From assembly GCA_964517215.1 (NCBI GenBank), contig CAZFBR010000156.1, forward strand, positions 1 through 8,479: DNA of 8,479 nucleotides. The letters are read 5' to 3'. Position numbers and translations under genes: made by a program. The notes under the pieces were generated by a model. The model did no database searches, was not told where the DNA came from, and saw nothing but the letters and a program-made list of their open reading frames with translations. Shown one piece after another: positions 1-7,045 of this stretch. Within the stretch, counting starts at the first letter, position 1; the number at the start of each line of letters is the position of its first letter. Source of the DNA: CAZFBR01 sp035353495 [NCBI: uncultured bacterium]. Its GTDB lineage: Bacteria > DAOPZR01.

Positions 1-402
1 ATGTTTAGTTTTATTCTTGACTCCCAAAGAATAATGCCGGATATCACTCTATTAAAGGAAGATATTGTATCGATAGAATGTATTGGGACTAACGAGTACA
101 AGATTTCATACGACTTGTGGCGTTCGGGCAAAGTGATTGTGAAAATGTTATTGGTTGATGAAAAAGTAGAAACGCTATGGAGCAAAACTATTTGCGGTGT
201 GGAACTGAGTAATATGCGATTGTACCATCCGTACTCGGAATTCAATTCGAATATGGCGAATGGGTATATAAATGTTTATAAAAAGTCTGATAATGAAATA
301 TGCATGAAAGTATCGATAGCAGATTCGGCGACGAATTGCCCGCTGATAATTGAAGTTGAATCTGAAAATGGCGAAAGTCGGTCGGGAATTGTGATTAACT
401 AA
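1..402 (+). CDS. Hypothetical protein, AT-rich, possibly 5'-partial
   Basis: I do not recognise this protein and assign no function. The frame opens at the first base of the window with ATG and runs 133 codons to TAA, so the true start may lie upstream. A second in-frame ATG at codon 12 (MPDITLLKED) is also possible, and no ribosome binding site can be judged. The sequence has no signal peptide, membrane segment or metal-binding cluster. It is rich in alternating hydrophobic and polar stretches (DIVSIECIG, YKISYDLW, KVIVKMLLVD, GYINVYKK, PLIIEVES), which suggests a mostly beta-strand fold. Its G+C is about 37% by direct count, against 60-65% in sampled parts of the genes to its right, and it prefers AT-ending codons. 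This contrast suggests horizontal acquisition. It converges on the addAB operon and ends about 260 bases from it. Confidence 0.6.
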   Translation: MFSFILDSQRIMPDITLLKEDIVSIECIGTNEYKISYDLWRSGKVIVKMLLVDEKVETLWSKTICGVELSNMRLYHPYSEFNSNMANGYINVYKKSDNEICMKVSIADSATNCPLIIEVESENGESRSGIVIN

Positions 403-664
403 TGTGTATGCGAAGGCATCCAATGATATCGCCAATAGCTAATTGCAGATGGGTGAATATGAACAGTATTCGCAAGGTATGCGGTGGGGTATCGGGTAAA
501 CAGCTGGCAGGCAACGCTGCCCCGGAAATGGGCCACGCTCAAGGAATTCAGAACAATGGGTTATTGGATATCTATCAAAGCAAAATGGCTATATGAAGAT
601 TCAGTTATCCGGAAAATCCGGATAACTGCGGCGTTATTCAGGCAGACCACCATGCAGGGGCTGC
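403..664. other. Convergent intergenic region, mixed composition
   Basis: This gap lies between the ends of the left-hand ORF and addB. Base composition changes in patches: about 38% G+C at 421-480, 67% at 481-540 and 32% at 541-600, as if pieces of different origin were joined. Two short frames give protein-like stretches. One starts at 449 (MGEYEQYSQGMRWGIG, then TAA). The other is in the -1 frame and contains NSWQATLPRKWATLKEF and YWISIKAKWLYED. They might be remains of one frameshifted gene, but neither has a good ribosome binding site and I recognise no family. No tRNA or other RNA gene is visible. A strong hairpin sits at 602-628 and is listed separately. Confidence 0.4.
602..628. terminator. 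Perfect 12-bp inverted repeat, possible two-way terminator
   Basis: The arms CAGTTATCCGGA and TCCGGATAACTG pair perfectly around an AAA loop. The hairpin sits where the left-hand ORF and the addAB operon run towards each other, 37 bases past the addB stop codon, which is a usual place for a bidirectional terminator. Neither strand has a run of T after the stem, so it is not a canonical intrinsic terminator. It could instead protect mRNA 3' ends or be one copy of a dispersed genomic repeat. Confidence 0.4.
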
Positions 665-3556
665 TTACCTGCTGCAAATGGCGATGTAGGGGCAGTATTC
701 GCAGGGTTTGCGGTCGGAGCAGGGAGCGAAGGAAAGGCCAGCGTCGAAGAGGTGGGTGAAGACACGGGTGAGGAAGGCGGCGACGACGGGCTGATGGGCG
801 GCGGTGAGCATATACGGTTCGCCGCGCGAGGGGCGGACGGAAGCAAAGTCGCCAGTGCGGAAGGCGTAAAGCGAGAGTTGGGTATCCTTCCCCGCGCAGG
901 CAGGGAGCGACTGCACTAGCTGATAATAGAACAACAACTGAAAGACCTCGGAGCGATTCGCAAAGAGGGCGAGTGTGTCCTCGGGGCCGGGCACGGCGGC
1001 GGGATCGTCGGGAAGGGCGAGGGTGAGTGGGCCGATGTTGCCGGTCTTGTAGTCGATAATGCGGCAGAGGCCGGCGCGCTCGTCGATGCGGTCGATGGTG
1101 CCGTGCAGCATCACGGTGCGCTGGTTGCCGGCTGCCGCAAAGGTGAAGGGCACATTCTCAACTGACAGCTCAGTGCCGTGGAGGACATGACCGGGATCAG
1201 TAGCCTCGGTGCGCAGGAACTTCTCGAGCAGATAGTGCGCCACGTTGGCGAGGAGCAGATTCTTGCCCGTGAGTTCGCTGTGTTTGAGCACCTCACCATA
1301 GGCGGTGGCGATGGCAGCGGGGAGGCGTGGGATGACGGTGAGCAGTGTGTCTTTCGTCGTCGGTATGCCGATCAACGGGCGATAGATATCCTGCAGCACT
1401 TGGTGAACTACCTTGCCGAAGGTGGATTGTTCGGCGCTCTCGACGACGGCGTTCGGTTCGCGCAGGTCGAGCCCGTAGCGAAAATAGAACTTCAACGGAC
1501 AAGTGATATAGGTAATGAGCGCGGAGGCGGAGAACTCGCGCTGCGCCAGCTTGTCGAGCAACTCCGGCGTCTTGGCAATCTCAAGCGGCTGCTTGGGGCG
1601 GAATTCGGCAGGCAGGGCGCGGACAGAGGCGCTCAAGACCGCCTGCGGATTGCGCACGGGAAGCTCGCAGAGCAATTGCTCAATGAAGCGGCTGCGGCCT
1701 GCCTTGCCAATTTCGCTCGTGGTCTCGGTGTTGTAGAGCAGGTCGATGCGGCTGGCTCGGGTGAGCAGGCGATAGAAATGGTAAGCGTAGATGGCGTCGC
1801 GCTGCTCGTAAGTGGGCAGGCCAACCGCCTTGCGCACATCGTAGGGAATGAGCGAGTTCTCGCCCTTGCCTGCGGGGAAGACTCCCTCGTTAAGCGAGAG
1901 GATGATAACACGGTCGAAATCGATGGCGCGGGTCTCGAGCACGCCCATGATCTGCACACCCTGCAGTGGCTCGCCGGTGAAGGGGATGGAGGCGGAGGCG
2001 AGGATCTCGCGCAGCACACGGCGGAATGACGCGGGGTCGAGTTGCGTTGGCGCGCTCGCGAGTATGTCGCGCAGGCGGATAAGCAAAGTCCACGCGGCGT
2101 AGAGATATTCGAAATCGAGCGGGGGCTCTTTCTTTGTCCGCGCCGGGCCAGCAAAGGGCGCGGGCGTCTCGGCGACTCCTGACGAAGTTGCTGTGGGACC
2201 GTGCTGCATACCCGATTTCATGGCGCTAAACAGATTCAGCAGGTAGGCAAGGAAATCGTCAGCGCTCTGCGGGGTGCGGGTGAAAATATTGATAATGAGG
2301 GCATTCCCGCAATCGGCAAAAAGCGCATCGGGCACGTGGATAAGGTTCTCGCTGCGGATGGTATTGACCAGTTCATAGCCGACGGGGTAGGTCAGCGAGC
2401 GCAAATAGGGATGCAACAGGATATTCTCCGCATCGCGGTAATAGCAGGTTTTGTCCAGCCCGAGCCGGCGGCGGTTCTCATGCAGTTCGATAACCGCGGC
2501 GATGAAGGTATAGACGGGGGTATGGCGTAGCGGGAAGTTCATGGTGACGTTGACGGAATTGACGTCCTGCGGCAGGGCATGCAGCACGGGCATGAGCAGG
2601 TTCTCATCCGCGAGTATCACGGCGCAGGTCTCGGGAACAGCGTTCGCCTGCAAATGCTCTTTGAGGATGCTGCCGCAGAGCTTGGCTTGCGTCACGTTTC
2701 CGGCGGCACCGGTGATATTGATATGCTTTGGTTCGGTGGCAATTCGGTCTTCCAGCCACTTTGTTTTGTCGGTTACGGCAGTGCCGCGGAAGAAGATGCC
2801 GGCTTCCTGCGCGGCATCCTCACTGAAATACTTGTCCATATCCCAATAGATGGCGGCGTTGCCCGCTTTGAGCGCGGCGTTGATGACCTGCTCCTCACCG
2901 GTGGTGAGGGCGTTGAAGCCGGCAAAGATGATAAACGGCCAGCGCTGCAGTATGGCGGCATCGTCGGCTATGGCGGCGGCGGTGCGGCGCAGGGCGCGGC
3001 CGTAATAGGCCAGCCCGTCGCGGTCAAGCTTGTGCGTGAACTGCATATACAGGGGGCCGAGTAGGGCGGCGAAGTCGAGATAGGCGCGATGCACGCGGTC
3101 GTCCTGCACGCGCGTGCGCACACGGTCCGCCTCCTGATCATTAGCGGCGTAGTTCTCCAATTGCGATATGGCAGTGAGATTGGTGAAGAGCTGCCTCGTA
3201 TCGATGAGGTACTGGTCGATTTCGTCGAAATCGGTGAGGATGGTGCGGCCCCACTGATAGAACTCGGCAAACGGCTTTGGCTGGGTGCCGGCGTCGGCCG
3301 CGACCTGACAATAGTCGCCATACAAACGGAAGACGAGCGCAAGCGGATCGGCGGTGGCGGTGCCGGACAGCTCGCTGATGAATTCCTCAATGGAATAGAC
3401 CGCGGGCGAGAAGAGCGGTTTCCTGACCTTGGGATGGCGGCGCAGCGCCTCGCGGAAATGGACACCGGCGCGGCGCGAGGGGAAAACGGCAGCGCAATCG
3501 CGCAGGGGCACATCGCGTTTAACCAGATCATCGACAATGCGGTCGAGGAAGTTCAT
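665..3556 (-). CDS. addB: AddB-type subunit of the AddAB helicase-nuclease
   Basis: AddB partners AddA in the complex that processes double-strand DNA ends for RecA loading and homologous recombination; its nuclease domain cuts one strand. The protein has 963 residues, shorter than the roughly 1,160 of Bacillus AddB and typical of the Bacteroidota-like type. The N-terminal region (FPSRRAGVHFREAL, about 25-38) has no GxGKT, so it should not bind ATP as a motor. A family block spans 536-606 (MGVLETRAIDFDRVIILSLN, then NEGVFP, IPYDVRKAVGLPTYE and AYHFYRLL). The C-terminal PD-(D/E)XK nuclease shows H718, D822, D835 and K837 in IIDYKTG, and a Q-x3-Y motif at Q873-Y877. C686 together with C952-x2-C955-x5-C961 matches the four-cysteine Fe-S cluster that wraps the AddB nuclease. 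A low-complexity linker rich in Pro, Ala and Thr lies around 448-478. The start overlaps the addA stop by 4 nt (ATGA), which implies translational coupling. All expected catalytic residues are present. Confidence 0.93.
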   Translation of the reverse strand: MNFLDRIVDDLVKRDVPLRDCAAVFPSRRAGVHFREALRRHPKVRKPLFSPAVYSIEEFISELSGTATADPLALVFRLYGDYCQVAADAGTQPKPFAEFYQWGRTILTDFDEIDQYLIDTRQLFTNLTAISQLENYAANDQEADRVRTRVQDDRVHRAYLDFAALLGPLYMQFTHKLDRDGLAYYGRALRRTAAAIADDAAILQRWPFIIFAGFNALTTGEEQVINAALKAGNAAIYWDMDKYFSEDAAQEAGIFFRGTAVTDKTKWLEDRIATEPKHINITGAAGNVTQAKLCGSILKEHLQANAVPETCAVILADENLLMPVLHALPQDVNSVNVTMNFPLRHTPVYTFIAAVIELHENRRRLGLDKTCYYRDAENILLHPYLRSLTYPVGYELVNTIRSENLIHVPDALFADCGNALIINIFTRTPQSADDFLAYLLNLFSAMKSGMQHGPTATSSGVAETPAPFAGPARTKKEPPLDFEYLYAAWTLLIRLRDILASAPTQLDPASFRRVLREILASASIPFTGEPLQGVQIMGVLETRAIDFDRVIILSLNEGVFPAGKGENSLIPYDVRKAVGLPTYEQRDAIYAYHFYRLLTRASRIDLLYNTETTSEIGKAGRSRFIEQLLCELPVRNPQAVLSASVRALPAEFRPKQPLEIAKTPELLDKLAQREFSASALITYITCPLKFYFRYGLDLREPNAVVESAEQSTFGKVVHQVLQDIYRPLIGIPTTKDTLLTVIPRLPAAIATAYGEVLKHSELTGKNLLLANVAHYLLEKFLRTEATDPGHVLHGTELSVENVPFTFAAAGNQRTVMLHGTIDRIDERAGLCRIIDYKTGNIGPLTLALPDDPAAVPGPEDTLALFANRSEVFQLLFYYQLVQSLPACAGKDTQLSLYAFRTGDFASVRPSRGEPYMLTAAHQPVVAAFLTRVFTHLFDAGLSFAPCSDRKPCEYCPYIAICSR

Positions 3557-6500
3557 GCGGGCACCGCCTCAAGCTCGTTGGCGTCGAGCCAGGCAAGGTA
3601 GAGCGTGACGGAATAACCCATTTGCGCGAGCATGTCGCCATATTTGCGGATCTGCTGGTGATAGGTTTTGCGCTTGTCGGGTTTTGGCGTTCCGGTCTTA
3701 TAGTCGATGACTGTGGCGCAGTTGCCAGTGATGACGACGCGGTCGGGTCGCAGCGTTTCGGTATCAGTGAGCAGCGGGCGCTCGTGCAGGACGGTAATGC
3801 CCGGCTTGAACCAATCGCTCAGCGTAACGGCGCCATCGGTGAGCGTCAGGGCATTGGTCAGGTGGCCATGCCAGACAGCATGTTCGGTCGCGGGAATGAG
3901 TCCGCTCCGGATGGCGGCCTCAATGGCGGCTGACACGGCAGCAGCATCGTTGCCCTTGAGCAGATCGAGTAGCGTATGCAGCAGCGTCCCGCGCTCGACT
4001 GCCGCGGCGGCCTCGGGATCATCGAGCCGCCAGAGGTTATTGGCCCGGCGGCGAATGAGCAGGCGATTGCGCCATTGCTCGCTGATGAACGGCAATGCGG
4101 CCGGTGCAGTTACCGGCTTTTTTGCCGCGCTGCGCGGCTGCGGGGTGCCTGACACCCAGCGATGTTCGCTCACTTCGGTGAGCAGCTTGGCGTCAGCGAG
4201 CGGATAGAGCGTTGCGGCAATGAGCTCGGCCACGGATTTCATTTCGGGGCGGTTGGGAACGGCGTTTTCCTTGTCCAGTACGGGCGCAGCGACGTAAAGG
4301 CGTTCGCCCGCACGGGTGAAGGCGACGTAGAGGAGATTGAGATTGTCCAGTAAACTCATTTTGTTTTCGGCAGCAAACGCGGCGGCGAAATGGCTGAAGG
4401 GCGTGCGCTCTTTCGTCGGCTTGACGAGATACGGGCTTTCAAGGCCGGCCACAGCGGGCGCGGCCGGATCGGCATCAAGCCAGGTGGCGGAACCCGTAGT
4501 GCCCGTCTTCAGGTCAAGCTCCCAGCCCGCGAAGGGTATGAAGACGATGGGAAACTCCAAACCCTTGGCCTTATGGATGGTTAGCACGGTAACGGCGTCG
4601 CTGCCCGCGGGCGCCTGCAAGGCCGGCGGCGCGTCCTCATTGACGGTATCCCACCATTCAAGGAAGCGGGCGATATCGCTGCCCTCGCGGGTGGCGTAGG
4701 TATGGACGACATCGAGAAAGCCCTGCAACGCGGCATGATCGCCCGGCTCGGCGGCGAGTGAGAAGATGCGAATGAGGTCTTCGGCTACCTCGTACAGCGG
4801 CTTGCGGCGGAGCTGGCCCTGGCGGTCGGCATATTCATCGGGGAGCAGCTTCAGCATGGCCGCGGTGCCTTCGGCGCGGGCGGCGGCCAGTTCGGCGGCG
4901 ACATCTGCGGTGGCGGAGTTACGTTGGCGGTGGAAGAGGATAAGCGCGGCGAGTTCGATATAACTCGACGTGACGAGATGGCGCATGGCATTGACGAGGA
5001 AAACGACGACGGGCTGCGCGGACAGGAGCAGCGCCTCGGAGGAGAGGACGCGGATATTGTCCGCAAAGAGCGCATCGGCGACTCTCTGGCCCTGATCGCG
5101 GCTGCGCACCAGCACGGCAATATCGCCGGCGGTATAACCGTGCTGATCGGCGAGAATGGTTTTGATGTTATCGACCAGCCAGCGCAGCGGCTCGCCCCCG
5201 GTTTTTGGGATGAGCTGCAGCTCCACGTAGCCCTCGCCCGTGCGATGCGACTGCTGGGTGATTCCTGTGTCGGTATAGATATCGCGCAGCAGCTTGGGTG
5301 CGTCCTCGCAGGCGGCCGCCGCGGCGGCGAAAAAGGCATTGTTAAAATTGATGATGGCCGGCAGCGAACGGCGATTGGTACCCAACTGCTCGTTTTGCTG
5401 CTGATCGTTGAAATGGCGCGGGATATCGTCGACCATGATGGTGGCGTCGCCGCTGCGCCAGCGGTAAATGGCCTGTTTGGGATCGCCCACCACGAGATTG
5501 CGCTTGTTCGTCGCGAGGGCATTATCGATGAGCGGCAGCAGGTTATGCCATTGCAGGCGCGAGGTGTCCTGGAACTCGTCGATAAGGTAATGCTCGTACT
5601 TTTCGCCCACGCGCCAGTAGATGAAGGGGATGAACTCATCGCGGATGATGTCGGCGACGAGCCGGTTGAAGTCGGCGATGGGGACGACGGCCGCCTCGCG
5701 GCAGTAATTGTCGACAATCCCCGTCAGCTTGCCCAACAGCGCCATGGCATAAATGAAATGATCGATATGCGACAGGGTCAGGTACGTCTGCGCGGCGGGG
5801 AGGAGGCGGTCGCGCAGGGCCAGCGCCTCGCGCTGGCGCATTTCGTCGGCGTCGCCTGCCTTCTTGCCGAGTGCGAAATCCTTGTCTACCAGCTTGCCCG
5901 TGAGATCGGCAATGCGACTGGCATCGCCGGCGCTAGCGAACTTCGCCATGGTGGTCGGCCCGCTGCTGTTCGGACGCAGAAAGAGCGTGCCATGCGCAGC
6001 GTTGAACGCCTGCGCTTCCTGCGCAATGCTCTTCAGTGCGGCCATGGCGGCGGAGCGCTTGGCGTCAAGATCGGCCACGGTGGCGGCAAAAATAACGCCG
6101 GCCAGCTTCTCCAGCTTGTCGTGACTCCCTTCGGCAAAGAGCTCGCGGGCGAATTTCTGCAAGTCGCCTTCAATATTCCAGCTGCCGCCCTCATCGAGCC
6201 GGCGAATGACAAAATCGACGAGGAACTGCTGCACCTGCGCGTCCTTGCCGCAGAGCGCAATAAGCGAATCGACGGCGGTGCGGGTGATGGCGGGGATATT
6301 CAGCTCCACCTGCGCATTGAGCGGGAGATTCAGTTCCACGGCAAACGAGCGCACAACGCGATAGATGAAACTGTCAATGGTCATCACCGCGAAATCGGAA
6401 TATTTGTGGAGAATGGTCGAGAGGACGAGCGGCACGCGCGCACGGACGGTCTCGGCGGGGATGCCGGTCTCGGCGGCAATGGCGCTCAGAAGATCGGGAT

Positions 6501-6900
6501 CGTCGTCTGCGGCCATCGCCTTGAGGCGCGCAACGATGCGCTCTTTCATCTCGGCCGCGGCCTTGTTGGTGAAGGTGATGGCGAGGATATTATTGTGCTT
6601 GCCCGGATGGGTAATGACCAGCTTCAGGTATTCTTTGACCAGAGTATAGGTTTTGCCCGACCCGGCGGACGACGAATAGACGATAAACGGCAGCTTGCCG
6701 CTGCGGCTGCCGGCCGGCGCGGTATCGGCGGCGGTCGGGGGAAATCGGAGGCCGTCCCGGTTTTCGGTGAGCAAGGAGGGGGTGTCGGGCGCCGGCGGCT
6801 GGGACCGCGCCTTTTTGGCGGACTTTGCCGTGGTGGCCGGTTTGGTCGCTTTGACCAGCGGCAATTCGGCCTGCGGTGGTTGTTTATCCTTGCGTGCCAT
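3553..6900 (-). CDS. addA: AddA helicase-nuclease subunit (UvrD/RecB-like, SF1A)
   Basis: AddA is the ATP-driven motor and one of the two nucleases of AddAB, acting on double-strand DNA ends in the cytoplasm. Numbered from the ATG at 6900 (1,115 residues), all SF1A helicase motifs are present: motif I AGSGKT at 79-84; Ia TFTNKAAAEMKERI at 109-122; II DEFQ at 441-444; III GDPKQAIYRWR at 472-482; IV NRRS at 509-512; V TIHKAKGLEFP at 774-784; VI YVAFTRA at 858-864. The C-terminal RecB-type nuclease has H975, D1053, D1066 and K1068 in VIDYKTG, and Q1083-x3-Y1087. I chose 6900 because a purine-rich GGGGGGCGGGA precedes it; an in-frame ATG at 6918 would add six residues (MGGGKD) but has no Shine-Dalgarno sequence. 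The first 70 residues form an unusual Lys/Ala/Pro-rich, probably disordered tail. addA is the first gene of the operon and is divergent from the lipoprotein gene. Confidence 0.95.
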   Translation of the reverse strand: MARKDKQPPQAELPLVKATKPATTAKSAKKARSQPPAPDTPSLLTENRDGLRFPPTAADTAPAGSRSGKLPFIVYSSSAGSGKTYTLVKEYLKLVITHPGKHNNILAITFTNKAAAEMKERIVARLKAMAADDDPDLLSAIAAETGIPAETVRARVPLVLSTILHKYSDFAVMTIDSFIYRVVRSFAVELNLPLNAQVELNIPAITRTAVDSLIALCGKDAQVQQFLVDFVIRRLDEGGSWNIEGDLQKFARELFAEGSHDKLEKLAGVIFAATVADLDAKRSAAMAALKSIAQEAQAFNAAHGTLFLRPNSSGPTTMAKFASAGDASRIADLTGKLVDKDFALGKKAGDADEMRQREALALRDRLLPAAQTYLTLSHIDHFIYAMALLGKLTGIVDNYCREAAVVPIADFNRLVADIIRDEFIPFIYWRVGEKYEHYLIDEFQDTSRLQWHNLLPLIDNALATNKRNLVVGDPKQAIYRWRSGDATIMVDDIPRHFNDQQQNEQLGTNRRSLPAIINFNNAFFAAAAAACEDAPKLLRDIYTDTGITQQSHRTGEGYVELQLIPKTGGEPLRWLVDNIKTILADQHGYTAGDIAVLVRSRDQGQRVADALFADNIRVLSSEALLLSAQPVVVFLVNAMRHLVTSSYIELAALILFHRQRNSATADVAAELAAARAEGTAAMLKLLPDEYADRQGQLRRKPLYEVAEDLIRIFSLAAEPGDHAALQGFLDVVHTYATREGSDIARFLEWWDTVNEDAPPALQAPAGSDAVTVLTIHKAKGLEFPIVFIPFAGWELDLKTGTTGSATWLDADPAAPAVAGLESPYLVKPTKERTPFSHFAAAFAAENKMSLLDNLNLLYVAFTRAGERLYVAAPVLDKENAVPNRPEMKSVAELIAATLYPLADAKLLTEVSEHRWVSGTPQPRSAAKKPVTAPAALPFISEQWRNRLLIRRRANNLWRLDDPEAAAAVERGTLLHTLLDLLKGNDAAAVSAAIEAAIRSGLIPATEHAVWHGHLTNALTLTDGAVTLSDWFKPGITVLHERPLLTDTETLRPDRVVITGNCATVIDYKTGTPKPDKRKTYHQQIRKYGDMLAQMGYSVTLYLAWLDANELEAVPA
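3564..3570 (-). promoter_or_regulatory. addB ribosome binding site inside the end of addA
   Basis: On the minus strand GAGGCGG lies 7 nt before the addB ATG, within the codons for the last residues of AddA (ELEAVPA). It supports the chosen start at 3556 and, with the ATGA overlap, coupled translation of the two subunits at matched amounts. Confidence 0.6.
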
Positions 6901-6916
6901 GTCTTTCCCGCCCCCC

Positions 6917-6929
6917 ATTGTAGCTTATA
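6917..6929 (-). promoter_or_regulatory. Possible -10 elements for the addAB operon
   Basis: Just upstream of addA the minus strand carries TATAAG (6929-6924) and TACAAT (6922-6917). Either could be a sigma-70 -10 box, but no good -35 box lies 16-18 nt upstream of either. If TACAAT is used, transcription would begin inside the G-rich stretch after the ATG at 6918, which would favour the start at 6900. This is a weak call based on hexamer matching only. Confidence 0.25.
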
Positions 6930-6941
6930 CTGCGGGTCGGG

Positions 6942-7005
6942 CGCATTCGTTGCATTGCAGCATCGCAAGGTATTTGACGGAATGCGGTATGGCGAGTAGA
7001 ATGCG
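6942..7005. repeat. Three copies of heptamer GAATGCG in the divergent promoter region
   Basis: GAATGCG occurs on the plus strand at 6980-6986 and 6999-7005, and inverted (CGCATTC) at 6942-6948. The second copy lies in the spacer of the rightward promoter and the third overlaps the end of its -10 box, which is where a repressor would bind. The direct copies are 19 bp apart, start to start. The regulator is unknown, and this could be chance. Confidence 0.3.
6974..7002 (+). promoter_or_regulatory. Near-consensus sigma-70 promoter for the lipoprotein gene
   Basis: TTGACG (6974-6979) and TAGAAT (6997-7002) are separated by exactly 17 bp; each differs from the consensus hexamer at one position. 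Transcription should start near 7009, giving a 5' leader of about 37 nt. It is the best promoter-like sequence I found in the window, and its position fits the downstream ribosome binding site. Confidence 0.75.
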
Positions 7006-7033
7006 AGCCATAGACGTGCAATGCCATGTTCGC

Positions 7034-7039
7034 GGAGGA
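7034..7039 (+). promoter_or_regulatory. Ribosome binding site fixing the lipoprotein start
   Basis: GGAGGA lies 6 nt before the ATG at 7046. The same frame stays open far upstream (to 6695), through the promoter and into the antisense of addA, but only this ATG has a Shine-Dalgarno sequence and is followed directly by a lipoprotein signal peptide. This site therefore decides the start. Confidence 0.85.
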
Positions 7040-7045
7040 ACTGCA

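Noticed and set aside
402-596. 64-codon frame whose ATG overlaps the stop of the left-hand ORF (TAATG)
   Set aside because: The stop-start overlap looks like coupling, but there is no ribosome binding site, the protein has no recognisable features, and the other two frames are as open over much of the same stretch.
484-759. 91-codon plus-strand frame running into the 3' end of addB
   Set aside because: The second half is an Arg-rich mirror of addB codons. Only the first part (to about 600) looks protein-like, and it is reported as a possible gene remnant.
1178-2029. 283-codon open frame on the plus strand, antisense to addB
   Set aside because: Same explanation: low-complexity antisense composition and no family signature, fully covered by the well-supported addB frame.
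4924-6999. 691-codon open frame on the plus strand, antisense to addA
   Set aside because: The protein lacks recognisable domains and is a Gly/Arg/Glu/Asp-rich mirror of the addA codons. The addA frame carries all helicase and nuclease motifs, so the antisense frame is a by-product of GC-rich codon use.
6695-7045. Upstream extension of the lipoprotein reading frame
   Set aside because: It runs through the sigma-70 promoter and antisense to addA. The Shine-Dalgarno sequence at 7034 and the signal peptide place the start at 7046.
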